Shown: piece after piece, positions 1-5,416 of the stretch | How positions within the stretch are numbered: the stretch's first letter is position 1 | Layout of the letters: each line of letters opens with the position of its first letter | Assembly: GCA_003173995.1 (NCBI GenBank) | Contig: PRDT01000044.1 | Coordinates: 1-10,866 of the forward strand | Origin: Candidatus Levyibacteriota bacterium | Lineage (GTDB): Bacteria > Patescibacteriota > Microgenomatia > Levybacterales > UBA12049 | Direction: 5' to 3' | DNA: 10,866 nt | The notes under the pieces: generated by a model | Databases searched by the model: none | Seen by the model: the letters and a program-made list of their open reading frames with translations, nothing else | Told to the model about the DNA's origin: nothing | Made by a program: the position numbers and the translations under genes

Positions 1-242
1 AACCCAATAATTTCGTGAATATTATCTCGTGCAGCCTGGGCAATCGTCTCAATATTTCCTTCAGGTGTTAGTACGCGAGAACTGAGTTCTTGGTACATGG
101 TATATAAGAGGTATTGAATAGACTCTACAGCAGGTCTCTCAAGTCTAATTCGATCGTCAAACCAATTAAGTGCGGTTGCAACAGCAGGATAATCACGGAG
201 GAATTCAGTAGTTCTTCTTGCACCTTCTTCTACAGCGGACAT
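1..242 (-). CDS. Unrecognised protein, N-terminal part (cut by left edge)
   Basis: An open frame of 80 complete codons that continues beyond base 1. I do not recognise the family. It has no signal peptide or membrane segment and looks helical and soluble, with short acidic and Arg-rich stretches (FDDRIRLERP near residues 28-37). It contains eight Arg and no Lys. Two in-frame ATGs exist, at 248 and 242. I chose 242 because a TATAAC -10 box ends at 250, so the ATG at 248 would lie upstream of the predicted transcription start, while the one at 242 falls almost exactly on it. No Shine-Dalgarno sequence is visible. The gene lies 48 bases downstream of tRNA-Pro on the same strand but appears to have its own promoter. 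The open frame, promoter and compositional likeness to two other genes in the window support it; function is unknown. Confidence 0.7.
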   Translation of the reverse strand, partial: MSAVEEGARRTTEFLRDYPAVATALNWFDDRIRLERPAVESIQYLLYTMYQELSSRVLTPEGNIETIAQAARDNIHEIIG

Positions 243-249
243 GGTCATT

Positions 250-278
250 GTTATAGCACAGGATTGGTAAAAATGCAA
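250..278 (-). promoter_or_regulatory. Promoter of the left-edge gene
   Basis: Minus strand: TTGCAT (278-273), a 17-base spacer, then an extended -10, TGC followed by TATAAC (255-250). Seven bases separate the -10 box from the ATG at 242, so the mRNA would begin at or within a base of the start codon. The boxes are read directly; leaderless transcription is inferred. Confidence 0.55.
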
Positions 279-290
279 TAATCTTTGGAG

Positions 291-362
291 TCGGGGTGCT
301 GGGAATTGAACCCAGTGTCTCTGCGTCCCGAACGCAGCGTGATACCGATTCACTACACCCCG
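291..362 (-). tRNA. tRNA-Pro (anticodon CGG)
   Basis: A complete 72-base cloverleaf on the minus strand. The acceptor stem is CGGGGTG with CACCCCG and discriminator A. The D stem is GTGA/TCAC with a short 7-base loop. The anticodon stem CTGCG/CGCAG closes the loop TTCGGGA, giving anticodon CGG, which reads CCG (proline). The T arm is CTGGG/CCCAG with loop TTCAATT. All stems pair fully. CCA is not encoded: the base after the discriminator is C but the next is T. It starts 6 bases after tRNA-Arg and is probably processed from the same transcript. Confidence 0.96.
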
Positions 363-368
363 TAAGTG

Positions 369-442
369 CGTCCCTGAGAGGAGTCGAACCTCCGATCTTG
401 CCCTTAGGACGGGCCTGCTCTATCCAACTGAGCTACAGGGAC
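369..442 (-). tRNA. tRNA-Arg (anticodon CCT)
   Basis: A complete 74-base cloverleaf on the minus strand. The acceptor stem is GTCCCTG with CAGGGAC and discriminator G. The D arm is GCTC/GAGC around AGTTGGATA. The anticodon loop GTCCTAA gives CCT, reading AGG (arginine). The T arm is GGAGG/CCTCT with loop TTCGACT. Two oddities: the first anticodon-stem pair is a G27-A43 mismatch, leaving four good pairs, and position 32 is G, where a pyrimidine is usual. CCA is not encoded. It is the upstream member of a tandem pair with tRNA-Pro and lies 33 bases after the stop of the gene at 476-1135. Confidence 0.94.
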
Positions 443-452
443 ATTACGTTGT

Positions 453-458
453 ATTCTA
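453..458 (-). promoter_or_regulatory. Candidate -10 box for the tRNA-Arg/tRNA-Pro pair
   Basis: TAGAAT on the minus strand, ending 10 bases before the 5' end of tRNA-Arg, fits a short tRNA precursor leader. The -35 region would overlap the last codons of the preceding gene and holds only a weak match (ATTAAA at 16 bases). Readthrough from the upstream gene is the alternative. Confidence 0.35.
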
Positions 459-475
459 CCATAGAAATGGGTGTT

Positions 476-1135
476 TTAATTTGTTGGGGGAGTAGGGGGT
501 CTAAAGACCTGAGGATTGAGGAAAAGTCTCACAGCGTTGGTATTGGCATAATAGTCAACTCCAACTCCAGGAATATTTGTAGCCAAACTGTGAATTCGAC
601 TCGTGCGTTCAACTGTTGTATGTGAATGAGGATGCAGCCTTCCCCTTGAAATCCGTTCACCATTTGCAATAGTTTCATATAAACGAGCCATCCCTTTGTC
701 AAAATTTTGTTCTTCTGGAGCAAGTTGAATCCCCAAACTATCAAAAACACCCAATACGTCTCGTAAAATTCGAAAGGTTAGTTCATGAGAAGGCACAACA
801 TCTCGTTGGTCTAGTCTATCGAGGGTAATACCCATAAGCTCAAGGTGAGGGTAGTATCTACCATTTTCTTTTTTTACGAGCTCATCAGGGTACATGCCAA
901 CCATTTCTTCGAGTGATTGACCTGATTGGAGAGCTATTATCCCTCTTTGCTCCCATTTTGCAGCAAACTCTCTCAGTCTTTCAGTATGAACATTTATAGC
1001 AAATTGATCATCATCATCACTTCCAGCTCGAAGTCCCTCTAGACGAGAAGTGAGAGTACTAGCAATTTCCGGCATGAGAAGAGTTTCTTCAGCTCTTCGG
1101 TTCTCTTTAAGCCCTATTAATTCACCCCAGTCCAT
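476..1135 (-). CDS. Unrecognised Arg-rich soluble protein (219 aa)
   Basis: I do not recognise this family. From the chosen start it has 219 residues and no signal peptide or membrane span. It looks mostly helical: an acidic DDDD patch near residue 40, long charged helices through the middle, a His-rich LHPHSH motif around residue 167, and a Pro-rich C-terminus (FRPPTPPTN). It has about 20 Arg and only 5 Lys. The frame also has an ATG at 1141, but an extended -10 box (TGC then TATAGT) ends at 1143, only one base before that ATG. The ATG at 1135 lies seven bases after the box, the same geometry as at the left-edge gene, so I prefer it. A shifted -10 (TATGCT, 1154-1149) would make 1141 leaderless instead. 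It is followed by the two tRNAs and diverges from the sortase gene. Confidence 0.75.
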   Translation of the reverse strand: MDWGELIGLKENRRAEETLLMPEIASTLTSRLEGLRAGSDDDDQFAINVHTERLREFAAKWEQRGIIALQSGQSLEEMVGMYPDELVKKENGRYYPHLELMGITLDRLDQRDVVPSHELTFRILRDVLGVFDSLGIQLAPEEQNFDKGMARLYETIANGERISRGRLHPHSHTTVERTSRIHSLATNIPGVGVDYYANTNAVRLFLNPQVFRPPTPPTN

Positions 1136-1142
1136 ATCCATT

Positions 1143-1170
1143 ACTATAGCATAGATTCACCAGTCACCAA
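1143..1170 (-). promoter_or_regulatory. Promoter of the 476-1135 gene
   Basis: Minus strand: TTGGTG (1170-1165), a 16-base spacer, then TATAGT (1148-1143) preceded by TGC, an extended -10. Transcription would begin near base 1136-1135, at the ATG. It overlaps the divergent sortase promoter, so RNA polymerase should not be able to occupy both at once (inference). Confidence 0.45.
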
Positions 1171-1185
1171 ACTTCCTGCTATACT
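1156..1185 (+). promoter_or_regulatory. Promoter of the sortase gene
   Basis: TTCACC (1156-1161), an 18-base spacer, then TATACT (1180-1185) with TGC directly upstream (extended -10). Exactly six bases separate the box from the ATG at 1192, which would therefore be the first transcribed base. No Shine-Dalgarno sequence is present. Confidence 0.6.
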
Positions 1186-1191
1186 ATTCTT

Positions 1192-1902
1192 ATGACTCGT
1201 CAGGAAATGATCCGCTATTTGGTGCTTCGTAGTATTGGGAATTTTTTGGTGTTGTTTGCTATTTTTGGAGTACTCGCAACATTTGGTCCAGCACTTTTCT
1301 TTGAAGTGAGATTTCGGGTCCAGCAATTTCAGGGAGTGAAATATGTTGTAGCTGATCCGACTAAGACAACGTCACCATTGGGTGAGCTTGTCAAAAAGTA
1401 TAGCGGTAAAGAAGCAAGTCTTTTTTCCTTTGGTGCATTTGGTGACAAGACGCAAGTTTTGATACCAAATGATACGAATTTTAGTATTGTGATACCAAAA
1501 ATTGGTGCAAATGCAAAAGTGTTTGCCAACACAGATCCGATTAGTGAAGACAATTATTTGCCAGTCCTCAAAAAGGGAGTTGCCCATGCTGCAGGGACGG
1601 CTCTGCCAGACCAGAAAGGTACTGTCTATATGTTTGCCCATTCCACAGATGCCTGGTGGGATGTAGGTCTTTATAACGCAATTTTCTACCTGCTCAAAGA
1701 CATGAGTGTAGGAGATGACATTCATCTTTTTTACAAAGGCAAGCGGTATGATTACCGGGTGACAGAAAATAAGATCTCAGAAGCTAATGATGTGAGCTAT
1801 ATAACACACGCTCGTCAAACTCCCAATCAGTTAGTACTTCAGACTTGTTGGCCTCCTGGGACCACATGGAAGAGGATTATTGTAACTGCAAAGCCAATAT
1901 AG
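1192..1902 (+). CDS. Membrane-anchored sortase-family cysteine transpeptidase
   Basis: Sortases cleave a C-terminal sorting signal on secreted proteins and join the product to a surface acceptor. The 236-residue protein has a positively charged N-terminus, one membrane segment around residues 14-36 and an extracytoplasmic domain that fits the sortase beta-barrel. The catalytic triad is visible in order: His150 in FAHST, Cys219 in LQTCWPPGT, and Arg228 in WKR, nine residues after the Cys. The length fits single-domain sortases. The ATG at 1192 is placed by a -10 box six bases upstream. The class cannot be fixed by eye. No gene in this window shows an obvious LPxTG-type signal with hydrophobic tail, so the substrate lies elsewhere. 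The stop is four bases from the stop of the convergent gene at 1907, leaving no room for a separate terminator. Confidence 0.88.
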   Translation: MTRQEMIRYLVLRSIGNFLVLFAIFGVLATFGPALFFEVRFRVQQFQGVKYVVADPTKTTSPLGELVKKYSGKEASLFSFGAFGDKTQVLIPNDTNFSIVIPKIGANAKVFANTDPISEDNYLPVLKKGVAHAAGTALPDQKGTVYMFAHSTDAWWDVGLYNAIFYLLKDMSVGDDIHLFYKGKRYDYRVTENKISEANDVSYITHARQTPNQLVLQTCWPPGTTWKRIIVTAKPI

Positions 1903-1906
1903 ACCA

Positions 1907-2737
1907 TTATGCAGGTTGGGGAATATCAGCAACGCCTTCTGGTAGGTGTCCGAAAATCTGCACAACATCTGGTTGAATTCCTTCTCTTGTTTCGCCAGGC
2001 ACGTAATGTAACTGCTCATGAGCGAGTGGTGCTATCTCAGCGATAATATGATGAACTCTGTTGTACTCTCCAGCAAATCCTTCACCGTTGTCTGTCCTAT
2101 CATCTGCAATTGTGAGAAAAAGTAATTGTTCTTCATGCGCTTGTCCTGACCTGGTATCAACCATAGTTAGCTGCTCATAATCAATTCGACCTTGGTCTAT
2201 TCCACGTCGACTTGCTGTCTCAGATCCGGTTGCTCGAATAATATAGACTCCTTCAGGAATATCAGGTAAAAGGGTCAGCATCAATCCAAGAGCGTTGGGA
2301 TTATTTCTATCTCGTGAGTTGATAAAATCTGGATGCGTAGCTGCAACAAGTCCTTTTACAGCGAGTGCTGCTTGCATCATTGGCTGCACGGCTGCTGCAT
2401 CCTCATAAGGGTACCAGCTCCAATCCTGTCCATTTGTTGGAGATGTATGAATATTGGTTCCCATAATATCACTCCAAAACCATATAGAGTTGGGTCTGCC
2501 CATATCCACTAACGTTTTTGTATGTAATTCTCTTAAAAGATCATTGACTGAGAAGGCGGTTGGCTGTTCTCCTTGAGCCTCAATCAGATTAGTGACTGCC
2601 GTTGCAATTGGTGTGTCTGCAAATCTTCTGACTATGCTGTCAGCAAAGCCCCTCCTAAAAAAAAGCCCATCATGTATGCCTTGCTCAAGAAGGGTAGGAT
2701 TTGGAAATCTTGCAAAAAGTTCGGCTGCGCCAGGCAT
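1907..2737 (-). CDS. Unrecognised Arg-rich, Lys-poor protein (276 aa)
   Basis: I do not recognise this family. There is no signal peptide or clear membrane helix. The first 80 residues look helical. A Trp-rich middle follows (SIWFWSD near 84-90, DWSWYPYED near 105-113), then a more beta-like part (GVYIIRATGSE near 163-173, LLFLTIADD near 205-213) and a Pro-ending tail. It carries 17 Arg but only 2 Lys. The start at 2737 is supported by a strong promoter (TTGAAA, 17 bases, TACTAT) whose -10 box ends ten bases before the ATG; no Shine-Dalgarno sequence is seen. It lies downstream of the PEGA gene on the same strand but has its own promoter, and it converges on the sortase gene. Its bias resembles the other two unrecognised genes in the window, although I cannot see convincing homology among them. 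Confidence 0.75.
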   Translation of the reverse strand: MPGAAELFARFPNPTLLEQGIHDGLFFRRGFADSIVRRFADTPIATAVTNLIEAQGEQPTAFSVNDLLRELHTKTLVDMGRPNSIWFWSDIMGTNIHTSPTNGQDWSWYPYEDAAAVQPMMQAALAVKGLVAATHPDFINSRDRNNPNALGLMLTLLPDIPEGVYIIRATGSETASRRGIDQGRIDYEQLTMVDTRSGQAHEEQLLFLTIADDRTDNGEGFAGEYNRVHHIIAEIAPLAHEQLHYVPGETREGIQPDVVQIFGHLPEGVADIPQPA

Positions 2738-2747
2738 ATAAGCGCAG

Positions 2748-2776
2748 ATAGTATCATATTAATTCTAAGTTTTCAA
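2748..2776 (-). promoter_or_regulatory. Promoter of the 1907-2737 gene
   Basis: Minus strand: TTGAAA (2776-2771, five of six matches to TTGACA), a 17-base spacer, then TACTAT (2753-2748) with TGA immediately upstream, an extended -10. The predicted start leaves a leader of only about 3-4 bases before the ATG at 2737. Confidence 0.65.
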
Positions 2777-2816
2777 GATTGATAGATGAATAATGGAAAA
2801 GGATATATTGCTAGTT

Positions 2817-2833
2817 TTGCTCACAATGAGCAA
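2817..2833 (-). terminator. Weak hairpin after the PEGA gene
   Basis: A perfect 7-base-pair stem (TTGCTCA/TGAGCAA) with a 3-base loop, about 20 bases past the PEGA stop codon. On the minus strand it is followed by AAAACTAG rather than a T-run, so it is not a classic intrinsic terminator. It may be a processing or stabilising hairpin. Confidence 0.25.
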
Positions 2834-2852
2834 TTGTCATTATCAGAAGTCC

Positions 2853-4061
2853 TTATTTCAGCTCGATGGTGTAGAGGTTAGGCATGATGTCAGGATTATT
2901 CAAATCAGTTAAAATAACCACTTTCTGGCCATTCACCCATGGAAAGACGTAGCCGTCAATAAATGGACCTGCATAGACTGTGGTTGGGTTGAGGTTGTCA
3001 TAATCAAGCATAACAATTCGCTTATCGTGCACATAAATCAAATGCTTTGAGTCAGGAAGCCAGGTCAATTTGTAATCAACCCCAAATTCTTTATCAGCTG
3101 GGGCAATCAAAAAATTCTTATCTTCTTTAATGTCATAAACATAGACAGATTTATTCTGGAGTGTTCGCTGCTCAGGTGTTGAGTCTGTCCCTGGAAGTGG
3201 GGGAGTAATAATAGTTGGCATTGTTGCTGATGAGCTTGCTTGATAAAGAATCTTGGTCTCATCTGGTGACCAAGCCAAAATATTCCAATTATCATTAACA
3301 AATTTTGAAAGAACAGGTCGAAGTGTTGCTACATCAGCAGCATTTTTTTGTTGAATCTGCTTATCCCAAGTAGGCTTGATAGATGTTGCAAATGTCTCAG
3401 TGACATCTTGAGGGGAAGAATTAAATCCACCAGCTGAGAGAAGGTAGAGTGTTGGTCTTGCAGGGTTTGCTGAAGGAATTGAAGCTAAAATATTCTGTCC
3501 ATCAGGAGACCAAGTCAAATTCGCTGTTGAGAAAGGAGCAATAGTATCATCAGCAATTTGGGTGGAAGCACTTTGAAGCGTCAAAAGAGTACGTGCAGAC
3601 ATATCAAGCACATAGACACCATTTTTTCTTGCTGATTGGGAGGCAACTGTGTAGGCAAGTTTGGTGAATGAAGGGTCAATGGTTGGTTTATCAACTCCGG
3701 AGTCGGTAATGTTCTCAAGTTTTGGTGCTAATGGGAAAAGCGTTGCATCTGCTTTTGTGACAACTTCTTTTTGAATAGTTATTTTTTTCTTCCAAGAAAA
3801 GTATCCATCTTTTTTGATTTCGACAGTATACGTGCCAGGGGAAAGATTAATAGTATTGTTCGTAGCAGTTGAAAGGTGATCGTTGATAAAGACTTCAGCG
3901 CCATCTGGAGTACTGGTGGTGACGAGCAGTCCTGTTCCCATGACTTGGGGACCACCTTGACCAAAGCCAAATCGATAGCCTTCGCCATATAACACCACGC
4001 CAATTGTCCCAAGAGCCAAAAAGAGAAGAATAGCAAATGATATTAGGAGTTGCTTTCTCAT
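2853..4061 (-). CDS. Membrane-anchored PEGA-domain protein with WD40-like beta-propeller repeats
   Basis: The 402-residue protein has a short basic N-terminus (MRKQ) and a hydrophobic anchor at about residues 5-25, so most of it should lie outside the membrane. Residues 43-108 match a PEGA domain: a TPDGAEVFIND strand, then LSPGTYTVEIKKDGY and a KKKITI strand. PEGA domains are common surface beta-folds. Behind it, WSPDG (184-188), WSPDE (264-268) and WLPDS (334-338) mark TolB/PD40-type propeller blades. This architecture suggests surface binding or scaffolding; no enzyme motif is seen. The frame stays open upstream to a TTG at 4097, but that codon lies inside the -35 box, and a TATAAT box ends seven bases before the ATG at 4061. 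The ATG is therefore the start, and the protein begins directly with its anchor. It diverges from mreB. Confidence 0.85.
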   Translation of the reverse strand: MRKQLLISFAILLFLALGTIGVVLYGEGYRFGFGQGGPQVMGTGLLVTTSTPDGAEVFINDHLSTATNNTINLSPGTYTVEIKKDGYFSWKKKITIQKEVVTKADATLFPLAPKLENITDSGVDKPTIDPSFTKLAYTVASQSARKNGVYVLDMSARTLLTLQSASTQIADDTIAPFSTANLTWSPDGQNILASIPSANPARPTLYLLSAGGFNSSPQDVTETFATSIKPTWDKQIQQKNAADVATLRPVLSKFVNDNWNILAWSPDETKILYQASSSATMPTIITPPLPGTDSTPEQRTLQNKSVYVYDIKEDKNFLIAPADKEFGVDYKLTWLPDSKHLIYVHDKRIVMLDYDNLNPTTVYAGPFIDGYVFPWVNGQKVVILTDLNNPDIMPNLYTIELK

Positions 4062-4068
4062 GGCTCTT

Positions 4069-4097
4069 ATTATACTGCTAGTATTTAACCCTTGCAA
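4069..4097 (-). promoter_or_regulatory. Promoter of the PEGA gene
   Basis: Minus strand: TTGCAA (4097-4092), a 17-base spacer, then a perfect TATAAT (4074-4069). Seven bases separate it from the ATG at 4061, predicting a leaderless mRNA. TTGCAA is its own reverse complement and also serves the rightward promoter at 4092-4120. Confidence 0.75.
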
Positions 4098-4120
4098 GAC
4101 AAGTACGCCCTCTTTATAAT
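4092..4120 (+). promoter_or_regulatory. Distal mreB promoter sharing a palindromic -35 box
   Basis: TTGCAA (4092-4097), a 17-base spacer, then a perfect TATAAT (4115-4120). This mirrors the leftward promoter around the same hexamer. Transcription would start near 4127, giving mreB a leader of about 100 bases that includes an AAAGGAG ribosome-binding sequence. Confidence 0.65.
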
Positions 4121-4126
4121 CTAAGT

Positions 4127-4226
4127 ATCAAGGCAAGCAGGTCAAATTGATCTGGATGAGTTATCTTTTGATATAGTTACTGCAAGCCCTTTGCAGTCTG
4201 CTTGATAAAAGGAGTACAATCAATTT
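4127..4226 (+). promoter_or_regulatory. Possible structured 5' leader of mreB
   Basis: If transcription starts near 4127, the leader can form a 7-bp hairpin ACTGCAA/TTGCAGT with loop GCCCT (4179-4197). It is directly abutted by a long-range 7-bp helix, CAAGCAG (4134-4140) with CTGCTTG (4198-4204). TATCAA (4126-4131) could instead pair with TTGATA at 4168-4173 or 4202-4207, so alternative folds exist. A six-codon ORF (4156-4176) ends two bases before the hairpin. AAAGGAG (4208-4214) follows the outer helix but sits 12 bases from the ATG, longer than usual. No known riboswitch class is recognised, and no U-tract follows the hairpin, so it is not a terminator. Confidence 0.35.
4191..4220 (+). 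promoter_or_regulatory. Proximal mreB promoter
   Basis: TTGCAG (4191-4196, inside the right arm of the 4179-4197 palindrome), an 18-base spacer, then TACAAT (4215-4220, five of six matches). Exactly six bases separate it from the mreB ATG, so this promoter would make a leaderless mRNA. The -35 match is modest. Confidence 0.45.
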
Positions 4227-5243
4227 ATGTTATCCAAACGTGTTGGTATTGACCTAGGTACTGCAAATACGCTCGTATATCTTGCAGGTGAGGGAATTGT
4301 GCTCAACGAGCCTACTGTTGTTGCTGTTACTGCTGAAGAGAATAAAGTTGTGGCGGTTGGCAAAGAAGCAAAGGATATGCTAGGACGTACTCCAGGCAAT
4401 ATTGTAGCACAAAGACCTCTTAAAGACGGTGTTATCGCTGATTACACCATCACTGAGGCCATGCTGTCTTATTTCATCGACAAAGCCTGCGGCAAATCTC
4501 GCTTTTTCAAACCTGAAGTCATGATATGTATCCCATCAGGTGTGACCCAGGTTGAGAGAAGAGCTGTTTTAGACGCTACTCTGGCAGCTGGAGCACGAAC
4601 AGCCTATCTTATTGACGAGCCCTTGGCTGCTGCAATAGGAGCCAAAATCCCTATAGCTCAAGCTGCAGGACATATGGTTGTTGATATTGGTGGAGGCAGT
4701 ACTGAGGCTGCGGTTATCTCCCTTGGTGGTGTTGTAGTCCACAATTCAGTAAGGATTGCTGGAAATAAGATAGATGAGGCTATTGCAAATTACGTCAAGA
4801 AGAAATTTAACCTTCTCATTGGTGAGCGCTCTGCTGAGGAAATTAAAATCACTATTGGTAATGCCTTTATTACAGATGAAAAGAAGTCTGAAGTGAGGAA
4901 AATGGAGATAAGAGGGAGAGATAGCATTACCGGCCTTCCTCGTACTATTGAATTAAGTGAGGTCCAGGTCAATGAAGCCATCAAGCCGATACTTATGGAT
5001 ATGATAACTGGAATTAAGAAGGTTTTGGAGGACACACCACCAGAGCTGGCAAGTGACATTATTGATAAAGGAATTGTCATGAGTGGGGGGACATCTCTCT
5101 TGTATAACTTTGATAAGCTTATGACGCATATGACAGGTGTTCCATGTCACGTTGCAGAGGATGCACTTTTGTGTGTTGTACGCGGCACAGGGGTAGCACT
5201 TGAAAACATTGAACTCTACAAAAGAAGTATTTCCAAAAAATAG
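4227..5243 (+). CDS. mreB: Cell-shape protein MreB (actin-like ATPase)
   Basis: MreB polymerises on the inner face of the membrane and guides lateral cell-wall synthesis. The 338-residue protein is full length for the family. Actin-fold nucleotide-binding motifs appear in order: DLGTANT (9-15), IDEPLAAAIGA (129-139, with the Glu expected to position the catalytic water), VVDIGGGSTEAAV (151-163) and MSGGTSLL (285-292). There is no long N-terminal amphipathic extension. The start is supported by a -10 box six bases upstream and, alternatively, by AAAGGAG 12 bases upstream. The usual partners mreC and mreD do not follow; instead a small ORF and a TagA-type glycosyltransferase lie downstream on the same strand. 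A Mbl-type paralogue cannot be excluded, but the identification as an MreB-family protein is firm. Confidence 0.97.
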   Translation: MLSKRVGIDLGTANTLVYLAGEGIVLNEPTVVAVTAEENKVVAVGKEAKDMLGRTPGNIVAQRPLKDGVIADYTITEAMLSYFIDKACGKSRFFKPEVMICIPSGVTQVERRAVLDATLAAGARTAYLIDEPLAAAIGAKIPIAQAAGHMVVDIGGGSTEAAVISLGGVVVHNSVRIAGNKIDEAIANYVKKKFNLLIGERSAEEIKITIGNAFITDEKKSEVRKMEIRGRDSITGLPRTIELSEVQVNEAIKPILMDMITGIKKVLEDTPPELASDIIDKGIVMSGGTSLLYNFDKLMTHMTGVPCHVAEDALLCVVRGTGVALENIELYKRSISKK

Positions 5244-5251
5244 GCCAAAAA

Positions 5252-5407
5252 TGTCTTTTGAGGCTACAAGATCCTGTAAAAGCATTTTCACAATTTGAAT
5301 TTTCACGGAAATATGAGGAAAAGGGAAATAATCACAAGATCTATAGTAATAGAAAATACATGAGCAAAATTTCATCCATATTCTCAAAGCTACTTGATAA
5401 TATCTAG
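5252..5407 (+). CDS. Candidate small protein (51 aa) between mreB and the tagA-type gene
   Basis: An ATG eight bases after the mreB stop opens 51 codons that end with TAG nine bases before the next gene, so the ORF fills the gap almost exactly on the same strand. The product is Lys- and Ser-rich; its last 15 residues (MSKISSIFSKLLDNI) could form an amphipathic helix. It is in the same frame as the downstream gene. I do not recognise it. An AGG about eight bases before the ATG is at best a weak ribosome-binding site. A second in-frame ATG at 5360, after a TATAGT box at 5342-5347, could start a 15-codon version. A chance open frame in AT-rich spacer is a real alternative; conservation in relatives would decide. 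Confidence 0.4.
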   Translation, partial: CLLRLQDPVKAFSQFEFSRKYEEKGNNHKIYSNRKYMSKISSIFSKLLDNI

Positions 5408-5416
5408 CCTCAATAT

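Noticed and set aside
296..625. A 109-codon plus-strand open frame
   Set aside because: It runs antisense through both tRNA genes and the end of the 476-1135 gene; the product has no family features.
1143..1185. Recurring TGCTATA motif (also at 250-258) as an interspersed repeat
   Set aside because: It always sits at -10 position before a start codon, so a promoter element explains it better.
4062..4097. A 12-residue N-terminal extension of the PEGA protein from a TTG at 4097
   Set aside because: The extension covers a -35 box, a 17-base spacer and a perfect TATAAT. The ATG at 4061 begins directly with the basic residues and membrane anchor expected for the family.
5245..5265. AT-rich imperfect stem after mreB as an intrinsic terminator
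   Set aside because: The pairing needs bulges, is mostly A-T, and no U-tract follows; it also lies inside the small ORF.
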